From contig CAXXQD010000016.1 of assembly GCA_963677475.2 (NCBI GenBank), positions 1-64,000 of the forward strand: DNA of 64,000 bases, given 5' to 3'. Source of the DNA: JABMQB01 sp963677475. GTDB lineage: Bacteria > Bacteroidota > Bacteroidia > Bacteroidales > Prolixibacteraceae. The notes under the pieces were generated by a model that worked only from the letters and a program-made list of their open reading frames with translations, was not told where the DNA came from and did no database searches. Shown here piece after piece: positions 18,383 through 27,636 of the stretch (the stretch's first letter is position 1; each line of letters begins with the position of its first letter). The translations under genes and the position numbers were made by a program.

Positions 18383-19444
18383 TTATTTTTTTTCGATTAC
18401 TATTTTTTGTTTTGAAAAGGAACCATCAATTAATTTATTTCGGGCAACAATATTGTATTTAATTGGTGTTGCTATGGTCATAAGATCGAGTATTTGATAA
18501 AGCGGTTCATCTACAAATGTCACGGTATAGATGTAGTCTTTAACATTTTCTGCGATAGCAAAATCAACATTATACATACGGCTTAGCCTTTGCGTTACAT
18601 ATGAGATAGGGGCATCTTCAAATATCTGCTTTCCCTGGGTCCATGATATATATTTCTCGACATCCCCTTCAGTGCTGTACACTTCTCCTGATTGTGTATT
18701 AAAATCGACATGTTGGCCAGGAACCATTGCCCCAATGGTTTTTAATTTATGGTTTGAGTTCTCAATTAAAACAACTTTCCCGTTCACCAATGTTGTTTCT
18801 ATCAATTGTTCATCAGGATAAGCGGTAACATTAAATGCGGTTCCAAGTGCTTTGACATTTAATTTTCCGGTTTTTACAATAAAAGGTTTTTTAGGATTGT
18901 GGGCAACATCAAAATACCCTTCGCCCGAAAGAATCACTTCCCTGCTATTACCAGTAAAGAACTGCGGGTATTTTAGGCTACTTCCATAATTGAGATGAAC
19001 TTCGGAACCATCTGATAACTGTACAACCGTTCTGGAGCCAATGGGGGCAACAATTTCCAAAGAGTCAACCATTAAGTTTGAATAATGTGCTGATTCTTTG
19101 TAGTTTTCTGACATTGTGTATAATAGAAGCCCCAATATGGGGAAAATCAATATGGCAGCAACTTTTGTAAACCAAGTAATATACCTTGCTGCTTCTTTGA
19201 CAGGCGTATTTACTTTTCGGGTTGGTGTATTCTTCCTAATTTTACTTTGTATTTTTTCAAATAGGATATCTAATTTTTCATCTTCTATGTACTGGTTATT
19301 TTCCTGGGAGTTATCCCAGATTTCCTTTCCCCAGCCTTTACTTTCATTATTCAATGCATAATTATTTGCCCATTGAATTATTTCATCCAGTTCATGTTTA
19401 TCACATTGGTTATTCAAAAACTTGATAAGGATTTCTTTCTTCAT
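18383..19444 (-). CDS. FecR-family anti-sigma factor
   Basis: A 353-residue inner-membrane regulator. It has a cytoplasmic N-terminal sigma-binding segment (1 to about 90), a single membrane span (about 92-110, AAILIFPILGLLLYTM) and a periplasmic FecR domain (VVQLSDGSEVHLNYGSSLKYP, then GEGYFDVAHNPKKPFIVKTG), followed by the DUF4974 C-terminal domain with PISYVTQRLSRMYNVDF. It holds the ECF sigma factor inactive until the STN-bearing SusC reports substrate. It sits between the sigma factor and SusC genes in the usual order. Confidence 0.93.
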   Translation of the reverse strand: MKKEILIKFLNNQCDKHELDEIIQWANNYALNNESKGWGKEIWDNSQENNQYIEDEKLDILFEKIQSKIRKNTPTRKVNTPVKEAARYITWFTKVAAILIFPILGLLLYTMSENYKESAHYSNLMVDSLEIVAPIGSRTVVQLSDGSEVHLNYGSSLKYPQFFTGNSREVILSGEGYFDVAHNPKKPFIVKTGKLNVKALGTAFNVTAYPDEQLIETTLVNGKVVLIENSNHKLKTIGAMVPGQHVDFNTQSGEVYSTEGDVEKYISWTQGKQIFEDAPISYVTQRLSRMYNVDFAIAENVKDYIYTVTFVDEPLYQILDLMTIATPIKYNIVARNKLIDGSFSKQKIVIEKK

Positions 19445-19459
19445 TTTTTAGTTCTTAAT

Positions 19460-19480
19460 AAGCCCCCACAAGGAGGGCTT
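19460..19480 (-). other. Small hairpin between sigma factor and fecR genes
   Basis: AAGCCCCC (19460-19467) pairs with GAGGGCTT (19473-19480) with one G-T pair. No long T tail follows on the minus strand, so it is at best a weak terminator or attenuator. Confidence 0.35.
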
Positions 19481-19587
19481 TATTTAAACCTATTCTTTTG
19501 AAACTTAAAACACCCCTGTTTAGGTAAGTTTCATAAGTTATACGCGAAACGTTTAAGATGGGAGTATAAAAAAAATGACTTTTTTTA

Positions 19588-20172
19588 TTATAAAAATAAA
19601 TACACGAATAAAACACTGACAATGTTGCCATTACCAATATTTAATTTTAAAAATGCAAGTGTATTTACCATATGCTTTTTTACTGTATTAACAGAGATGT
19701 TGAGTTTGGCTGCAATTTCCTGATGGGTTAATCCCTGCTCGCGGCTTAATTGAAATATTTCTTTTTGACGTGGACTTAATTCATCTAAAAGGGACTGGAT
19801 TTTATCCTTAAGTTCTGTGTAATAGATTTCATCAATTATTACAGGTTCTTCGTCAACTTGCTGGATAGATTTTAGATGCTCCAAATACTTATTTTCGGTT
19901 GTACGTTGTCGAAACAAGCTTATGGTTTTATTGTATGCAATGGTGAAGAGGAATGATTCGAATGAAGAGAAAATATCGATACTGGCACGGTTTTCCCAAA
20001 TTTTAATAAACACCTCCTGCACAATTTCTTCCGCATCTGATTCCTGTTTAAGGTACTTAAGCACAAATCCGAATAGTCTTTTGCTGTACCTTTCGTATAA
20101 ATTATAAAATGCAACCATATTATCTTCCCTTATTAGTTGGAGAAGTTCTGTATTTGACTTGTTGCTTTTCAT
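19588..20172 (-). CDS. ECF-type RNA polymerase sigma factor
   Basis: A 194-residue sigma-70 family protein of the FecI-like group. Region 2 covers about 22-90 (NLYERYSKRLFGFVLKYL, DAEEIVQEVFIKIWENR, FLFTIAYNKTISLFRQ), and region 4 covers about 125-178 (LDELSPRQKEIFQLSREQG, helix-turn-helix HQEIAAKLNISVNTVKKHM). It probably drives the downstream transport genes when released by FecR. A hydrophobic C-terminal tail (NGNIVSVLFVYLFL) is slightly unusual. The gene begins just after the terminator that closes the upstream enzyme run. Confidence 0.93.
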   Translation of the reverse strand: MKSNKSNTELLQLIREDNMVAFYNLYERYSKRLFGFVLKYLKQESDAEEIVQEVFIKIWENRASIDIFSSFESFLFTIAYNKTISLFRQRTTENKYLEHLKSIQQVDEEPVIIDEIYYTELKDKIQSLLDELSPRQKEIFQLSREQGLTHQEIAAKLNISVNTVKKHMVNTLAFLKLNIGNGNIVSVLFVYLFL

Positions 20173-20196
20173 AATTTATTAAAGCGTCCAAAATAC

Positions 20197-20236
20197 AAAA
20201 AGCTTCGCATTTTTTTAATTTATTTGCGAAGCCTTT
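20197..20236 (-). terminator. Rho-independent terminator after the enzyme run
   Basis: GCTTCGCA (20202-20209) pairs with TGCGAAGC (20225-20232). On the minus strand the stem is followed by TTTTTG. It marks the end of the long transcript that includes the gene ending at 20255. Confidence 0.75.
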
Positions 20237-20254
20237 TGTTTGGATCAATTGCAT

Positions 20255-22174
20255 TTAATAATGCTCTTTTTTAGGTTTTACTTTTTTATTTTCGATCCGA
20301 TCAATGATATCTTTAAATTCAGGTTCAATCCCTGCGGCATTTTTAATTGAGTCTGAAACCTGTGGCCCATTGTTTATCCATTCATTTCCGGGACCAGGCG
20401 TATTGGAGAAAAATTTATCCTTTTCTGTCCAATTGTCTTTAATTTTCACATACGATGACCTTTCGTCGAGATAAACGTATTGGTAATGGTTGGGATCGTG
20501 CGTATATGGCGCTTTCTCAAGGTCTTCAATGCGGTTGTTTGTAATTTCCATTTTGGGTTGCAGCGACAAGGTATAAACACCGCCAACATCATACATATTT
20601 TTCGCAAAATGATGTATATAATTGCCATCAACCTTGTTATTCCGCTGAACTGAAAGTGTCGGGGTCCATCCCCACCCTACGGAAATTCCAGAATAGTTTA
20701 TATCACTGATTTCGTTGTGCAGAATGTGAATATCGGATGCAAACCCGATACCAATACCAACACATCCCCAGTCTTCGTTTGTACAATCGGTAATGAAATT
20801 ATTTGAGATTAGGATATGGTGACAAACTTCACGTTCATCGCTCGGATTATAAGGCAAATGTGCTTCAAAAGCGTTATCGCCGAAAAATCCACTTTGCACA
20901 CCGGTTCCGCTAATATCCTTAAAAATACAAGCTTCAACTTTACAATAGCTTGCCCCCGAAACAAAATCGAGCCCGGTTGCAGCCATGTGTTTGAAACTGC
21001 AACCTTCAAACTTGATTTTTGTGGCATCGGATACACTTACACCAGCAGGTTGACGGCCTAACCATGCCTGGTTTTCAAGGCTGGCTTTATCTGGAGTGCC
21101 CGGAATTTTTAATCCGTAGGCATCTAACAAATAAAATCCTGCCTGCAACGGTACATGACCGGCACGCGATGGTCGCATCCAGGTGGTGTGCTCAAACGCA
21201 ATATCCTTAAATGCTATGTAAGATGCCGGATTATCCAAAGTCCCGTCAATGCGCACAAGTGTTTCAAGACTTGGTGCTATTACAGATGCTGTTGAAAGGT
21301 TTTCACCTTCACGCGGCCAGTAATATACTTTTCCGTTATCAATATCTTCGTACCATTCACCGGGCTGGTTTAATAGTTGGATTGCATTTATGAAATAAAA
21401 TGCAGAATTGCCGTTTTGATTCTTTTCAACATCAATAAAAGGTGCTGGCCAGGGATGTTCAAATTCAATCCTGCTTTCAGGTTGGTGAAACGAAACAAAA
21501 GCACTATCGCCAGCTTCACGAATACTTTTCACCCTCAAATTTGCTATCGCCCACCATTGATGGATTACAAATTCCAATTGTTTTATTTCATCCATTGTAA
21601 AATTAGGCTTCGGAATCCGCAATTCTTCGTTTGCTTTATCAACCGATAATATTCGGGGCAATAGTCCATCTCCAATTGTGGATGCCCTGTTTGCTTTTAC
21701 CCCATTAACCCAAAGCTGCCTAAATTCTAAATATCTGCCTCCAACCCTTGGGGCGTCGCAAACCCAAACCTTTCCTTTTGATGCCATTGGCAAATCTTTC
21801 ACATATTTGGCTTTGCTCCATCCTTTCATTTGCACCCCGCTACTCAAAACAGGTCTTTCATCAGGCGCTGCCTGAATGGTTGTAATACTTGAATGGTTTC
21901 CAGAATCTTCGGGGCGGAAAAACAATGTTTCTTCAAGGAAATAAGTTCCCCCTTTTAGAATTATCTGAATACCTTCATTTATGGTAGGATCTTTAAGCCT
22001 TCGTAATTCACGTGCTTTTCGCTGCGCCATCAGAAGGGTTGCCATCGGTTTGTCCTGTGTACCAGGGTTGTTGTCATTACCATTTGTTGACACCCATATT
22101 TCTTTGGCATTTCCCGTAAAAACCGACAATGCAAACAAGATAACTAGCCCAAGTATTTTTATTTTTTTCACCAT
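20255..22174 (-). CDS. Secreted right-handed beta-helix protein, GH141-like
   Basis: About 639 residues with a signal peptide (1 to about 23). The N-terminal pattern WVSTNGNDNNPGT, then KPMATLLMAQRKAREL, then GGTYFLEETLFFRPEDSG matches parallel-beta-helix enzymes of the GH141 type. That family includes an alpha-L-fucosidase acting on rhamnogalacturonan-II. Beta-helix coils follow (HHILISNNFITDC, DIHILHNEISDINYSGISVGWGW, NNKVDGNYIHHFAKNMYDVGGVY). Family assignment rests on this N-terminal pattern from memory and is moderate; it could be another beta-helix glycosidase or lyase. A TTG at 22204 opens the frame, but the ATG at 22174 precedes the signal peptide. It is the last gene before a terminator. 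Confidence 0.72.
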   Translation of the reverse strand: MVKKIKILGLVILFALSVFTGNAKEIWVSTNGNDNNPGTQDKPMATLLMAQRKARELRRLKDPTINEGIQIILKGGTYFLEETLFFRPEDSGNHSSITTIQAAPDERPVLSSGVQMKGWSKAKYVKDLPMASKGKVWVCDAPRVGGRYLEFRQLWVNGVKANRASTIGDGLLPRILSVDKANEELRIPKPNFTMDEIKQLEFVIHQWWAIANLRVKSIREAGDSAFVSFHQPESRIEFEHPWPAPFIDVEKNQNGNSAFYFINAIQLLNQPGEWYEDIDNGKVYYWPREGENLSTASVIAPSLETLVRIDGTLDNPASYIAFKDIAFEHTTWMRPSRAGHVPLQAGFYLLDAYGLKIPGTPDKASLENQAWLGRQPAGVSVSDATKIKFEGCSFKHMAATGLDFVSGASYCKVEACIFKDISGTGVQSGFFGDNAFEAHLPYNPSDEREVCHHILISNNFITDCTNEDWGCVGIGIGFASDIHILHNEISDINYSGISVGWGWTPTLSVQRNNKVDGNYIHHFAKNMYDVGGVYTLSLQPKMEITNNRIEDLEKAPYTHDPNHYQYVYLDERSSYVKIKDNWTEKDKFFSNTPGPGNEWINNGPQVSDSIKNAAGIEPEFKDIIDRIENKKVKPKKEHY

Positions 22175-22240
22175 ATTCTTATTGTTATTTTGGGAGCAAT
22201 ACAATTATCCTGTTCAATCCCCCTATGTTGAAGTTATGAA

Positions 22241-23161
22241 TTATGATTTCGCCTGAAAAATGGATTTCAGATAGCGGGTATTGGCACCAAAATTTCCAAC
22301 TACATCGCGGGTATTTGAGGCATCACGAGAACGTTCGATAACCAGCCAGCCTGACCACCCCATTTCATCAAGGGTTTTCTTAACTTTTGGCATATCCAAA
22401 CGCGTATTATTCTCTAGCCAAACACCGTCGGTATCAGTGCAATGGATTTGGCAAATTCGGTCTTTTCCAAGTAATTTTAATTCTTCACATAAATCCCTTC
22501 CTGCTTCCAGTGGATTCTGGAAGTTAAAGTAAATTTTAATCCCAGGTGAACCAATTTCTTCCAGCAATTCAATATCCCCTGCGGCATCAAGCGATGTTTC
22601 AATACCAATAACTACACCTGCAGCTTCTGCTTTAGCACCAGCTATTTTCAGTCGTTCAACAATGGCTTCCCTTTTTTCTGGATGTAAATTAAGATCACCT
22701 TGAACACCCAAAGGCAGAAATGCCACTTTAGTGCCCATTAATTGCATTGTTTTGATACAATCATCGATCATTTGGGGAACAGTTTCCCTTACCGCTAAAT
22801 CCTGTGCATAAAAGCCTGACATGGCCATAGAAGCTATTTCAATTCCTGTTTCTTTTGATTTATCCAGGAAGATTTTTCGTTCAGCCGGATCCAATAATTT
22901 ATTCTCAAAAGTTGGACGTTTCCCCAAACTTCCCATATCCAATTCCAAACCATCGGCACCAATTTCTTTTGTGCGTTCAAATGCCCCCAGCTTTTGGCGT
23001 TTTAAAATCATCCAATCGCATACCGCGATTTTATATTGTGGACCTTTAACCTCTTCTTCACTTTGTTTCTTCTTCGCAGTATTGGTGCAGGATGTGAAAA
23101 TTAAACCTGATACGAAGATTGCTAAGATTAATATTTGCTTAAGTTTGTTTTTAAAGTTCAT
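22241..23161 (-). CDS. Exported sugar isomerase/epimerase-like TIM-barrel lipoprotein
   Basis: A 306-residue protein with lipobox FTSC (Cys25) followed by a xylose-isomerase-like TIM barrel (PF01261 type). Likely metal-site segments are GADGLELDMG, GVVIGIETSLDAAG, QIHCTDTDG and WLVIERSRDA. Cytoplasmic relatives are sugar-phosphate isomerases or epimerases, but an exported lipoprotein cannot see sugar phosphates. It probably acts on free sugars or oligosaccharides in the periplasm or on the surface. Some exported members of this fold are thought to cleave or isomerise keto-sugars, which would be an alternative. It lies inside the pectin enzyme run. Confidence 0.78.
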   Translation of the reverse strand: MNFKNKLKQILILAIFVSGLIFTSCTNTAKKKQSEEEVKGPQYKIAVCDWMILKRQKLGAFERTKEIGADGLELDMGSLGKRPTFENKLLDPAERKIFLDKSKETGIEIASMAMSGFYAQDLAVRETVPQMIDDCIKTMQLMGTKVAFLPLGVQGDLNLHPEKREAIVERLKIAGAKAEAAGVVIGIETSLDAAGDIELLEEIGSPGIKIYFNFQNPLEAGRDLCEELKLLGKDRICQIHCTDTDGVWLENNTRLDMPKVKKTLDEMGWSGWLVIERSRDASNTRDVVGNFGANTRYLKSIFQAKS

Positions 23162-23194
23162 AGTGCTGATTGATTTTGTTTTTTTATGCGGATT

Positions 23195-24307
23195 TTATAA
23201 TGGCCAAATGCCATTCTCAATTTTTTTAAGGGTGAGTTTTGATGGGTCAACAACCACATGTTTAATGGTTTCGCGGCGCCAGGTATAAACAAAGTGTACC
23301 ATTCCATCAGACGCCTGAATGACTGCCGGATATGAATATTGACTTATTGGTGAATCTTCCAATATTAAAGCTGCACTCCAATTAATCCCATCTTCAGAAA
23401 TTGCCACATTTAAAGGGGTTCTTAAACCTTTAAATTTTGTTCCTTCCGGCAATACGTGATTGTACACCAACAATTGCCTTCCATCAGCAAGGGTTACGGC
23501 ATCGGTACCCGAATTGTTATTGGGCAAATTTGCCATTTGCATTTGAGACCAGGTATGCCCTCCATCTTCCGACCATGACTCGCCAATAGCACGATTTCTG
23601 GTACGACACAAAATTTGCAACCTTCCATCCGGATAAGTCAATATACTTGGTTGGATAGCCCTTAATACATAACCATTAAAAGACTGGCTTTTCCCATCGT
23701 TGATTGGTCCGGTTTTGGTCCAAGTTTTTCCGAAATCTTTGGTCATTTCCATGTGTACGCGCCAGCCTTCATCCCCTTCTGTACTGGTCGGGCAAATTAA
23801 TGTGCCATCTTTCAATAATACCGGTTTATTCTTTACGGGACCGACATAACCTTCAGGCAAGGCTTCGGGTTCTGACCATGTTAAGCCATTGTCGGATGAA
23901 CGCATAAGCATTCCCCACCAGGAAGAAGGACTTGGTCCAACTTTATAAAACATTAATAATTCACCATCGGGGATTTGAAATAATACAGGATTCCATGTAG
24001 GATACCGAAGTGTGTCGTTTTGAACACCATTCACAACTTCAACCGAGGGTGTCCACTTTCCATCGATCAATCGGCTAACCCAAATGCCAACATCCGGATT
24101 TCGTTCCCTGGTACCTCCAAACCAGGCAGCAACCATTCCTGCAGGGGTTTCGGCTATTGTTGATGCATGGCAAGATGGGTATGGTGCTTCTTTATAGATA
24201 AATTCATCTACTATAATTCCATGTTTCCACCAGGGTATTTGTGCAAATGAATTAACACTTAAAATTGTTATCGTTAGAATAATTAGTAAAAAGGTTCTTT
24301 TTATCAT
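23195..24307 (-). CDS. Secreted sialidase-like (BNR/Asp-box) beta-propeller hydrolase
   Basis: A 370-residue protein with a signal peptide (1 to about 23) and a six-bladed sialidase fold of the BNR_2 type. Four Asp-box-like repeats are visible: SSDNGLTWSEP, TKDFGKTWTKT, SEDGGHTWSQM and SEDGINWSAA. The early segment AAWFGGTRERNPDVGIW resembles the first active-site Arg region of the GH33 clan. In pectin the likely acidic targets would be Kdo or Dha residues of rhamnogalacturonan-II, or uronic acids rather than sialic acid; this is inference from the neighbours. Confidence 0.75.
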   Translation of the reverse strand: MIKRTFLLIILTITILSVNSFAQIPWWKHGIIVDEFIYKEAPYPSCHASTIAETPAGMVAAWFGGTRERNPDVGIWVSRLIDGKWTPSVEVVNGVQNDTLRYPTWNPVLFQIPDGELLMFYKVGPSPSSWWGMLMRSSDNGLTWSEPEALPEGYVGPVKNKPVLLKDGTLICPTSTEGDEGWRVHMEMTKDFGKTWTKTGPINDGKSQSFNGYVLRAIQPSILTYPDGRLQILCRTRNRAIGESWSEDGGHTWSQMQMANLPNNNSGTDAVTLADGRQLLVYNHVLPEGTKFKGLRTPLNVAISEDGINWSAALILEDSPISQYSYPAVIQASDGMVHFVYTWRRETIKHVVVDPSKLTLKKIENGIWPL

Positions 24308-24313
24308 GTTCTT

Positions 24314-26272
24314 TTATTTTTTGGATGCTTTTTTTGCCCTGGCAGCTTTCACATAATCCTTATACATTTGCCGCCAGCTTCTTCCGTTGGAATTTAGGTA
24401 TTGCTCGTTTTTTGTTTTATAAATCTCAAAAATTGCAGAAATCTGCTTCATTGTCCTGTAGTCAATTGCTATTTCACGCGCTTCTTTAAGGTTTGCCATA
24501 ATAGTATTTGCTTCCTCTTCGGTCATATTCGGAACAATTTCTTTATAAGCCTTCATTGTAAATGCAACTTTCCCGATGGTGTATTTATCCAGAATTTGTT
24601 CAACCTGTTCTTCAGTTAAGTCGTTTTTAAGCCCGGACATTAAATCCTCATGGATAGATTTTGGTTTTGAAGAACTTGCAATCATTTCACGATAAAGCTG
24701 GGACAATGGCTTGCCATCCAATGGGTTTATTCCTTCTGGAACTGTTGTATATGGATGATCTAAATCCCAGTCGCGAACTGCCCTTATATGTTTGAACAGA
24801 ACAGCTTCAATACGCAATTCTTTCTCAGGGTCATTTAGCTGCAATTCTTTAACGTACTGTTTTGCACGCTTTGCCGATTCAATTTTAGCTTCAATACGAA
24901 CATCTCTTTTTTTATTGAAATATTTATAAAGTTTATTGAATTCCCGAATAGCATTATCCGGCATATTTTCTCCGTTTTTCCCAAAACTTAAGAGGTCGGT
25001 TTTTGGTTCAACTACAACTTTGCTTTCATCAAGCAATTTTGCATCGAGATCAAAAACATCCATGAAAAAACCGTAAACAGCATTTCGTTTGTTTATCCCA
25101 AAAGAATGTCCTTCTTCGGGCAAATGTACATTCGACACTTTGGATTCAGCATTGTAAAACTGATATATCCTTTGCAAATATGGATATTCAAGTTCGGGCA
25201 CAGATGCTGTCCAATCGTTACCATCAGAAATAACCCGTAATGGTTTTGGTGCAAACATTGCCATTAATTCAGCATTATTGGTACCTCCACAAGCCAACTG
25301 AATTGGCATACCACTTTCGCACGGGCAACCTCCATCGAAATGAGATGCAAGGCTCACCGTTGGGCATGCAGCAACAAAACGATCATCTAAAACAGTGAGT
25401 AATACCGTTTGTGCCCCGCCACCTGAGCCACCATTTGCTGCAACGCGTTCAGGATCAACATCTGAGCGGGTGAGCATATAGTCTAAGATTGATAAACCAT
25501 TCATTATCTGAATAATGTGGGCTTCAGATGTGCGATGTGCCGCACCTGTTACCTGCAATTCCGATTCACCCCATCCGAATAGGTCGTAGGATACTGCAAT
25601 TGCCCCCATTCGTGCTAGGGTACCAAAACGTATTTGTAAATCTGAACTGTAACGTCCATCACCCCAATGCCCGTTCGGACATAAAATTAACGGATGCTTT
25701 CCTTTTTTCTTCGGTGAATAAACAGAACCGCAAACATACAATCCAGGAAGGGTTTCGAGATAAAAGTTTTGAACCGTATATCCATCAAACTTCCGAAATT
25801 TAGAAAAAACTGGTTCTGGTTTTACCCGCTTGAAAAGTACTTCGTCTATTTTAAAAAGATCCCTAACTTCTTTCCGTAAACATTCTTTCCGCTTATCCCA
25901 TTCAGTGGTATTTGAATAAAGGGTATTTAAATAAGCCAAGGCTTTTTTCCCATCTGCCGGTGTTCGGCGCGGATATTCGAATCTTTTTATTTTATAAACA
26001 TCCTCACCTTGTTTTACAGCTTTATAATCGAAAAGCGTGAGAATATTTGTAAATGTTTCTTCTAATGAATAAGGACGTACACGAAAATCGGCGTAGGTAA
26101 CTGTTTTGTTCGTTGTGTCAACATCGTATTTTATTGTGATGTTAAAACGTTGTCCAATTTCATCCAAAACGCTCCCGAGTGGTTTTGAAAATTGATCTTC
26201 ATAGGTCTGTGCTTTGGCTAAAATTACCGCAAGCAAGATTAATATAAGAAATGAAGCTTTTTTAATATCCAT
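24314..26272 (-). CDS. Secreted STN - alpha/beta-hydrolase esterase - DUF3826 fusion
   Basis: 652 residues. After a signal peptide (1 to about 22) comes an STN-like domain (about 28-97: KPLGSVLDEIGQRFNITIKY, then FTNILTLFDYKAV), then an alpha/beta hydrolase (about 150-415) with nucleophile Ser283 in NGGSGGGAQ, a likely catalytic His389 in EEGHSFG and an acid probably at Asp350 or nearby. The last 190 residues match the DUF3826 protein encoded at 36643 (compare YKEIVPNMTEEE and LKEAREIAID with CEMIPSLTDEE and LVEAREHAID). The hydrolase looks like an acetyl- or glucuronoyl-type carbohydrate esterase and probably removes ester groups from pectin side chains. A start nine codons upstream would overlap GH28; the ATG at 26272 comes one base after the GH28 stop and precedes the signal peptide. 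Confidence 0.78.
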   Translation of the reverse strand: MDIKKASFLILILLAVILAKAQTYEDQFSKPLGSVLDEIGQRFNITIKYDVDTTNKTVTYADFRVRPYSLEETFTNILTLFDYKAVKQGEDVYKIKRFEYPRRTPADGKKALAYLNTLYSNTTEWDKRKECLRKEVRDLFKIDEVLFKRVKPEPVFSKFRKFDGYTVQNFYLETLPGLYVCGSVYSPKKKGKHPLILCPNGHWGDGRYSSDLQIRFGTLARMGAIAVSYDLFGWGESELQVTGAAHRTSEAHIIQIMNGLSILDYMLTRSDVDPERVAANGGSGGGAQTVLLTVLDDRFVAACPTVSLASHFDGGCPCESGMPIQLACGGTNNAELMAMFAPKPLRVISDGNDWTASVPELEYPYLQRIYQFYNAESKVSNVHLPEEGHSFGINKRNAVYGFFMDVFDLDAKLLDESKVVVEPKTDLLSFGKNGENMPDNAIREFNKLYKYFNKKRDVRIEAKIESAKRAKQYVKELQLNDPEKELRIEAVLFKHIRAVRDWDLDHPYTTVPEGINPLDGKPLSQLYREMIASSSKPKSIHEDLMSGLKNDLTEEQVEQILDKYTIGKVAFTMKAYKEIVPNMTEEEANTIMANLKEAREIAIDYRTMKQISAIFEIYKTKNEQYLNSNGRSWRQMYKDYVKAARAKKASKK

Positions 26273-26273
26273 A

Positions 26274-27611
26274 TTATTCAATGTTAATTTCTTTTCCATT
26301 TACAAATACTTCCCTAATTTTTAGTCCTTCAACATTTTCGAACCGACACTCTTCCTTCCCATTGACGATATTAATATTTGATAATGAAACATCGCGAATA
26401 GGAGATTCTTCCAATCCAATCATTTTTATAGGTGTTTGCACATCGGTACAAGTCATATTGCTAATGTTAATGTTTCGGAAAACGGGAGTTCGTTCACTTA
26501 AAGGCTCAACTGGCATTCTAGAATAAAGCATATTAAGCATGATTGCTTCTTTCTGGATGTTACGCATAATAATGTTATTCACCTGAATGTCTTCCACAAC
26601 GCCTCCCCTTCCACGGGTTGATTTTATACGTATTCCGCGATCGGTACCGTCAAATACACAATTGCTAATTGCAACTTTTTTAACACCGCCGCTCATTTCA
26701 CTACCTATAACCACACCACCATGACCGGCTAACATCGTACAATTAGTAATGGTAATATTTTGATTGGGTGCGGCATATTTCCGCCCTTGCAAATCGCGAC
26801 CACTTTTAAGGGTAATACAATCGTCGCCAACAGAAATATGGCAATTTGAAATATGCACATATTTACATGATTCAGGATTTATTCCATCGGTATTTGGCGA
26901 AGGCGGATTGTAAATCGTAACTTTATCGATGGTCACATTTTCGCAAAACTCAGGATTCACAGTCCAAAATGGCGAGTTCACAATGGTTATGCCAATGACC
27001 TTAAAATTTGAGCACCTGATTGGCTGAATAAATGGTGGACGGAAAAACCTCCGCTGCAAAGTTCTTTCATAATCGGCGTTTGTTTCGGCATATAAAGCAT
27101 CTACATCGTTTGCTTCGTCCCACATTGGCTGATATTTATTTATATCGCGGGGACCGTTGTCTCTCAGGTCAATCATTACCCGAAATAATTCGTCCCACCA
27201 TTTTTTTCCTTGCCCATCTATTTTTCCTTCCCCTTTTATGGTAATATTCTCAGCATCAACAGCATAAATTAAAGGTGAGAAACTTTTCATAACAACACCT
27301 TCGTAGCGCATATCAACGAATGGCAAATAATCGTCGAAATTATCGGAAAACGTTAATACCGCGCCTGCTTCCAACTCAATAGTTATATTACTTTTTAGGT
27401 GAATTGCTCCTGTCAAATAATTACCGGCTGGGAAAAAAAGGGTTCCTCCACCGTTCGCATTTAAGCGGGTAATTGTTTGGTTTATTAACTCTGTATTTAA
27501 TTCTTTTCCTGAAGGGTTTGCACCTGCTTTTTGCATATCAACACGCTCTGCTTTTACAACAAAAAAAGTCAAAAACAAGCCTATTGACAAGAGTATGTTT
27601 TTTGTGTTCAT
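26274..27611 (-). CDS. GH28 polygalacturonase
   Basis: A 445-residue protein with a signal peptide (1 to about 21) and a right-handed beta-helix with the full GH28 set. NTDG is at 240-243, the catalytic pair GDD at 262-264 (Asp263/Asp264), GHG at 296-298 and RIK at 328-330. It hydrolyses alpha-1,4-galacturonic bonds in homogalacturonan or at the ends of oligogalacturonides. It is part of the minus-strand enzyme run, 25 bases after the upstream gene. Exo or endo action cannot be judged from sequence alone. Confidence 0.93.
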   Translation of the reverse strand: MNTKNILLSIGLFLTFFVVKAERVDMQKAGANPSGKELNTELINQTITRLNANGGGTLFFPAGNYLTGAIHLKSNITIELEAGAVLTFSDNFDDYLPFVDMRYEGVVMKSFSPLIYAVDAENITIKGEGKIDGQGKKWWDELFRVMIDLRDNGPRDINKYQPMWDEANDVDALYAETNADYERTLQRRFFRPPFIQPIRCSNFKVIGITIVNSPFWTVNPEFCENVTIDKVTIYNPPSPNTDGINPESCKYVHISNCHISVGDDCITLKSGRDLQGRKYAAPNQNITITNCTMLAGHGGVVIGSEMSGGVKKVAISNCVFDGTDRGIRIKSTRGRGGVVEDIQVNNIIMRNIQKEAIMLNMLYSRMPVEPLSERTPVFRNINISNMTCTDVQTPIKMIGLEESPIRDVSLSNINIVNGKEECRFENVEGLKIREVFVNGKEINIE

Positions 27612-27636
27612 AAAATGTATGCTCGATTATTTAATC

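Noticed and set aside
22821..23288. 155-codon plus-strand frame
   Set aside because: It runs opposite the epimerase-like gene and into the sialidase-like gene, with no recognisable domain.
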